From NCBI GenBank assembly GCA_023450775.1, contig JAEXGP010000266.1, positions 1 through 9,942 of the forward strand: 9,942 bases of DNA, written 5' to 3'. Origin of the DNA: Actinomycetes bacterium (lineage in GTDB: Bacteria > Actinomycetota > Acidimicrobiia > Acidimicrobiales > Microtrichaceae). Below, in pieces: positions 6,557 through 9,942 of this stretch. Under the pieces are notes generated by a model, which saw nothing but the letters and a program-made list of their open reading frames with translations, was not told the DNA's origin and searched no databases. The position numbers and the translations under genes were made by a program. Each line of letters begins with the position of its first letter. Position 1 is the stretch's first letter.

Positions 6557-9500
6557 ATGACTGCGTCCCCCACCTCTCCCTACCTCGCTGCGATCGGCGA
6601 GCGCGTGCTCGTCTACGACGGCGCCGCCGGCACCTGGCTGCAGGAGCAGGGCCTCACCATGGAGGACTACGGCACGCCCGAGCTCGAGGGCTGTCCCGAG
6701 ATCCTGGTCGAGACCCGACCGGAGCTCATCAAGCGGATGCACGCCGAGTATCTGGAGGCGGGCGCCGACGTCATCGAGACCAACACGTTCGGCGGCATGC
6801 GGGCCACGCTCAACGAGTACGGCCTGGCCGACCGCACGGTCGAGCTCAACCGGATCGCCGCCACGCTCGCCCGGGAGGTGGCCGACGAGTTCTCCACGCC
6901 CGAGCGGCCCCGGTTCGTCGCCGGGTCCATCGGCCCCGGCACCCGCTTCGCGTCGCTCGGCCAGGTCCGCTACGCCGAGCTGCGCGACCAGGTGGCCGAA
7001 CAGGCGCGCGGCCTGCTCGAGGGCGGCGTCGACCTGCTGCTGCTCGAGACCCAGTTCGACCTGCTCGGCATCAAGGCCGGCATCAACGGGTGCCGCGCCG
7101 CCATGGCCGAGGTGGGGCGCGAGGTCCCGATCCAGACCCAGGTCACGATCGAGCTCACCGGCCGCATGCTCCCCGGCACCGAGATCGGCGCAGCGCTCGT
7201 GGCGCTCGACGCCATGCGGCCCGACGTCATCGGCATCAACTGCGCCACCGGCCCCGAGGAGATGGCCGAGCACATCCGCCATCTCAGCCAGCACTCGCGG
7301 ATCCCCATCTCGGTGCTCCCCAACGCGGGGTTGCCGTCGGTGGTCGACGGCCACATGCACTACGACCTGACCGCCGAGGACTTCGTGTCCTACCAGCGCC
7401 GGTTCATCGAGGAGTTCGGCGTCAACGTGGTCGGCGGCTGCTGCGGCACGACGCCCGAGTACATCCGCCAGCTTGCTGACGCGGTCGCCGAGACCACCCC
7501 TGCGGTGCGCGAGCCCCGGTTCGAGCACGGCCTGGCGTCGATCTACTCCCCCGTCACGCTGTCGGAGGACGACGGCGACGACGGCGGCTCTGCGTCCACC
7601 AACCTCATCCTGATCGGCGAGCGAACCAACGCCAACGGCTCCAAGAAGTTCCGGGAGGCGATGCTCGCCCAGGACTGGGACACGTGCGTCCAGATGGCCA
7701 AGGACCAGGTGCGCGAAGGCTCCGCCGTGCTCGACGTCTGCGTCGACTACGTGGGCCGCGACGGCACTGCGGACATGGACGAGATCGCGCAGCGCTTCGC
7801 CACGCAGAGCTCGGTCCCGCTGGTGCTCGACTCCACCGAGCCCCAGGTCATCGAGGCCGGCCTGCAGTGGGTCGGCGGCCGCGCCGTGCTCAACTCCGCC
7901 AACCTGGAGGACGGCGAGGGCGAGGGCTCGCGCTTCGACCGCGTGATGACGCTGGCCCGCACCTACGGCGCCGCGGTCATCTGCCTGCTCATCGACGAGG
8001 AGGGCCAGGCCCGCGACGTCGAGTGGAAGATGCGGGTGGCGCACCGGATCCACGACCTGGCCACCGAGCGCTACGGCCTGGAGCCGCAGGACCTGATCTT
8101 CGACGCGCTGACGTTCCCGCTGTCCACCGGCGACGACGACCTGCGCCGCGACGGCATCGCGACGATCGAAGCCATCCGGCGCATCAAGGCCGAGCTGCCC
8201 GGCGTGCACACCACGCTCGGCCTCTCGAACGTGAGCTTCGGTCTCTCCCCCGCCGCCCGCCACGTGCTCAACAGCGTCTTCCTGCACGAGTGCACGCAGG
8301 CCGGCCTGGACTCGGCGATCGTGCACGCGTCCAAGATCATCCCGCTCAGCCGGATCCCCGAGGAGCAGCGCGACGTCTGCCTGGACCTGGTCTGGGACCG
8401 CCGCGGCACCGAGGGCGCGCTGTCGGACGGCGACGCCAACTACGACCCCCTGACCAAGCTCCTCGAGGTCTTCTCGGACGTGCAGGTCGCCGAGACGGTC
8501 CAGGAGGACCGCTCCGGCTGGCCGGTCGAGCAGCGCCTGAGCCAGCGGATCATCGACGGCGACCGGGAGGGGCTGATCGACGACCTCGACGAGGCGCTCG
8601 CCGCCGGCCTGAGCCCGCTCGCGATCATCAACGACGTGCTGCTCGCCGGCATGAAGGTCGTCGGCGACCTCTTCGCCACCGGCGAGATGCAGCTGCCGTT
8701 CGTGCTGCAGTCCGCCGAGACCATGAAGATGTCGGTGAGCCACCTCGAGCAGTTCATGGAGAAGGCCGACGACGACTCGGGCAAGGGCCGCATCGTGCTC
8801 GCCACCGTGAAGGGCGACGTGCACGACATCGGCAAGAACCTGGTCGACATCATCCTCACGAACAACGGCTACGAGGTGCACAACCTCGGCATCAAGATCT
8901 CGATCACCGAGATGATCGACAAGGCGCTCGAGGTCAAGGCCGACGCCATCGGCATGTCGGGCCTGCTCGTGAAGTCCACGTTGATCATGCGCGACAACCT
9001 CGAGGAGCTGAACGAGCGCGGCCTCTCCGAGATCCCCGTGCTGCTCGGCGGCGCGGCGCTCACCCGCACCTACGTGGAGCGCGACCTGCGCGAGGTCTAC
9101 GAGGGCCGGCTCTTCTACGGCAAGGACGCGTTCGAGGGGCTGCGGGTCATGGACCGGCTCGGCGAGATCCGCCGGGGTGAGGACGACGACCCGGCCTGGG
9201 GTCGTGAGCCCGGCGGTCGGGACATCCCGGCGCGCACCACGCACCAGCAGGCCGACGACGACGTCGAGCTGCCCGCCCGCTCGCCCGAGGTCATGACCGA
9301 CAACCCGGTCTTCGTGCCGCCGTTCACCGGCACCCAGGTGGTCAAGGGCCTCGCCGTGGACGACATCGCGGCGTTCGTGAACCCGACCGCGCTGTACCGC
9401 AACCAGTGGCAGTTCCGGCCCGAGACCCGGCCCGACGGGTCGGTCGAGACCGACGACGAGTTCAAGGAGCGGCTGCGGCCGATGTTCCGCGAGCAGCTCG

Positions 9501-9942
9501 CCGCGGCCAAGTCCGAGGGCCTGCTCGTGCCGCAGGTCGTCTACGGCTACTTCCCCGCCAACGCCGACGGCGACGAGCTGGTGATCTGGACCGACGAGTC
9601 GCGGTCCGAGGAGCGCACCCGCTTCGCGTTCCCGCGGCAGCGCAAGGAGCCGTTCCTCTGCATCGCCGACTTCTTCCGCCCGCTCCGCAACCCCGACGGC
9701 AGCGAGGGCGAGCTCGACTACGCGGCCTTCCACATCGTCACCATGGGCGCCGCGGTGTCCGAGCGGACCGCCGAGCTCTTCGCCGCCGACAAGTACCAGG
9801 ACTACCTGCTGCTGCACGGGCTGGGCGTGGAGATGGCCGAGGCGCTCGCCGAGTACTGGCACCGGCGCATCCGCGAGGAGTGGGGATACGCCGGCGAGGC
9901 CCCGCCCGGGGCCGACGCCGCGGCACCCGACCAGGGCGCGCG
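6557..9942 (+). CDS. metH: Cobalamin-dependent methionine synthase MetH (3' end cut by window)
   Basis: Cytoplasmic enzyme that methylates homocysteine to methionine using 5-methyltetrahydrofolate, with cobalamin as carrier. The frame is open for 1128 codons to the window edge, with no frameshift. Domains in order: homocysteine/zinc domain (about 10-310) with Cys ligands C229 in GINCATG and C295-C296 in VVGGCCGTTPEY; pterin-binding domain (about 350-610) opening with ILIGERTNANGS; helical cobalamin cap (about 658-735); cobalamin-binding domain (about 743-880) with KGDVHDIGKN, in which H756 is the lower cobalt ligand; and AdoMet-dependent reactivation domain (from about 915) with VNPTALYRNQWQF and EMAEALAEYWHRRIREEWGY. 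E. coli MetH has 1227 residues; this one stops before the C-terminal RxxxGY-type reactivation motif, so perhaps 40-60 residues are missing. The start is ATG 6557, the first ATG before the DGAAGTWLQ block; there is no Shine-Dalgarno. The DYVGRDGTADM and VLDSTEP stretches are of the actinobacterial style. An acidic linker (328-348) joins the first two domains. Confidence 0.97.
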   Translation, partial: MTASPTSPYLAAIGERVLVYDGAAGTWLQEQGLTMEDYGTPELEGCPEILVETRPELIKRMHAEYLEAGADVIETNTFGGMRATLNEYGLADRTVELNRIAATLAREVADEFSTPERPRFVAGSIGPGTRFASLGQVRYAELRDQVAEQARGLLEGGVDLLLLETQFDLLGIKAGINGCRAAMAEVGREVPIQTQVTIELTGRMLPGTEIGAALVALDAMRPDVIGINCATGPEEMAEHIRHLSQHSRIPISVLPNAGLPSVVDGHMHYDLTAEDFVSYQRRFIEEFGVNVVGGCCGTTPEYIRQLADAVAETTPAVREPRFEHGLASIYSPVTLSEDDGDDGGSASTNLILIGERTNANGSKKFREAMLAQDWDTCVQMAKDQVREGSAVLDVCVDYVGRDGTADMDEIAQRFATQSSVPLVLDSTEPQVIEAGLQWVGGRAVLNSANLEDGEGEGSRFDRVMTLARTYGAAVICLLIDEEGQARDVEWKMRVAHRIHDLATERYGLEPQDLIFDALTFPLSTGDDDLRRDGIATIEAIRRIKAELPGVHTTLGLSNVSFGLSPAARHVLNSVFLHECTQAGLDSAIVHASKIIPLSRIPEEQRDVCLDLVWDRRGTEGALSDGDANYDPLTKLLEVFSDVQVAETVQEDRSGWPVEQRLSQRIIDGDREGLIDDLDEALAAGLSPLAIINDVLLAGMKVVGDLFATGEMQLPFVLQSAETMKMSVSHLEQFMEKADDDSGKGRIVLATVKGDVHDIGKNLVDIILTNNGYEVHNLGIKISITEMIDKALEVKADAIGMSGLLVKSTLIMRDNLEELNERGLSEIPVLLGGAALTRTYVERDLREVYEGRLFYGKDAFEGLRVMDRLGEIRRGEDDDPAWGREPGGRDIPARTTHQQADDDVELPARSPEVMTDNPVFVPPFTGTQVVKGLAVDDIAAFVNPTALYRNQWQFRPETRPDGSVETDDEFKERLRPMFREQLAAAKSEGLLVPQVVYGYFPANADGDELVIWTDESRSEERTRFAFPRQRKEPFLCIADFFRPLRNPDGSEGELDYAAFHIVTMGAAVSERTAELFAADKYQDYLLLHGLGVEMAEALAEYWHRRIREEWGYAGEAPPGADAAAPDQGA

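Noticed and set aside
7684..9180. A 498-residue plus-strand open frame inside metH
   Set aside because: It is frame-shifted relative to metH, very Arg/Pro/Ala-rich and without recognisable domains; the metH frame carries all the motifs through this region.
6449..9862. A 1137-residue open frame on the minus strand, antisense to metH
   Set aside because: Its translation is Val/Leu/His/Asp-rich with no domain or motif, and it lies wholly opposite a clear, intact metH. Long antisense frames are expected where third codon positions are nearly all G or C.

Overview
The window looks like ordinary chromosome from a very GC-rich actinobacterium. Third codon positions are almost all G or C, GTG starts are common, and the two genes flanking the divergent gap at 6475-6556 have no clear Shine-Dalgarno but do have TANNNT -10 hexamers close to their start codons, as in the leaderless transcripts common in actinobacteria. 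The MetH and PepA protein styles fit Actinomycetota, possibly an Acidimicrobiia-like lineage. The phylum is inferred with fair confidence; the class is a guess.

Layout. Positions 2-118 (+) hold the last codons of an unrecognised gene. A hairpin at 165-192 separates it from a convergent, minus-strand ferric-iron-type ABC importer read from right to left: lipoprotein binding protein (2921-4090), fused two-domain permease (1308-2822 or longer) and ATPase with a TOBE-like tail (193-1311). The permease stop and ATPase start overlap as GTGA. The 189 bp upstream of this operon carry a -10-like hexamer, a perfect 8+2+8 dyad near the expected transcription start, and a weak DtxR/IdeR-like site.

Further right on the minus strand are pepA (leucyl aminopeptidase, 4280-5797) and a PduO/MMAB-type cob(I)alamin adenosyltransferase (5893-6474), probably co-transcribed. 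Divergent from the adenosyltransferase, across 82 bp, is metH (6557 to the window end), the cobalamin-dependent methionine synthase, cut by the window edge close to its normal C-terminus. The adenosyltransferase and metH form a divergent B12-related pair; no cobalamin riboswitch fits in the gap.

I see no mobile element, CRISPR array, RNA gene or clearly novel multi-gene system. The oddest feature lies just after the adenosyltransferase stop codon. The same frame stays open for 30 more codons and encodes a His/Gln-rich tail with three tandem 15-bp repeats (seven histidines, nearly all codons ending in G or C). It ends at a second TGA two bases before the pepA start. This looks like a protein tail cut off by a recent in-frame TGA, or one reached by readthrough. 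The other notable ambiguity is the permease start, where a coding-like Pro/Arg-rich N-terminus has no ATG, GTG or TTG but does have a CTG overlapping the upstream stop.
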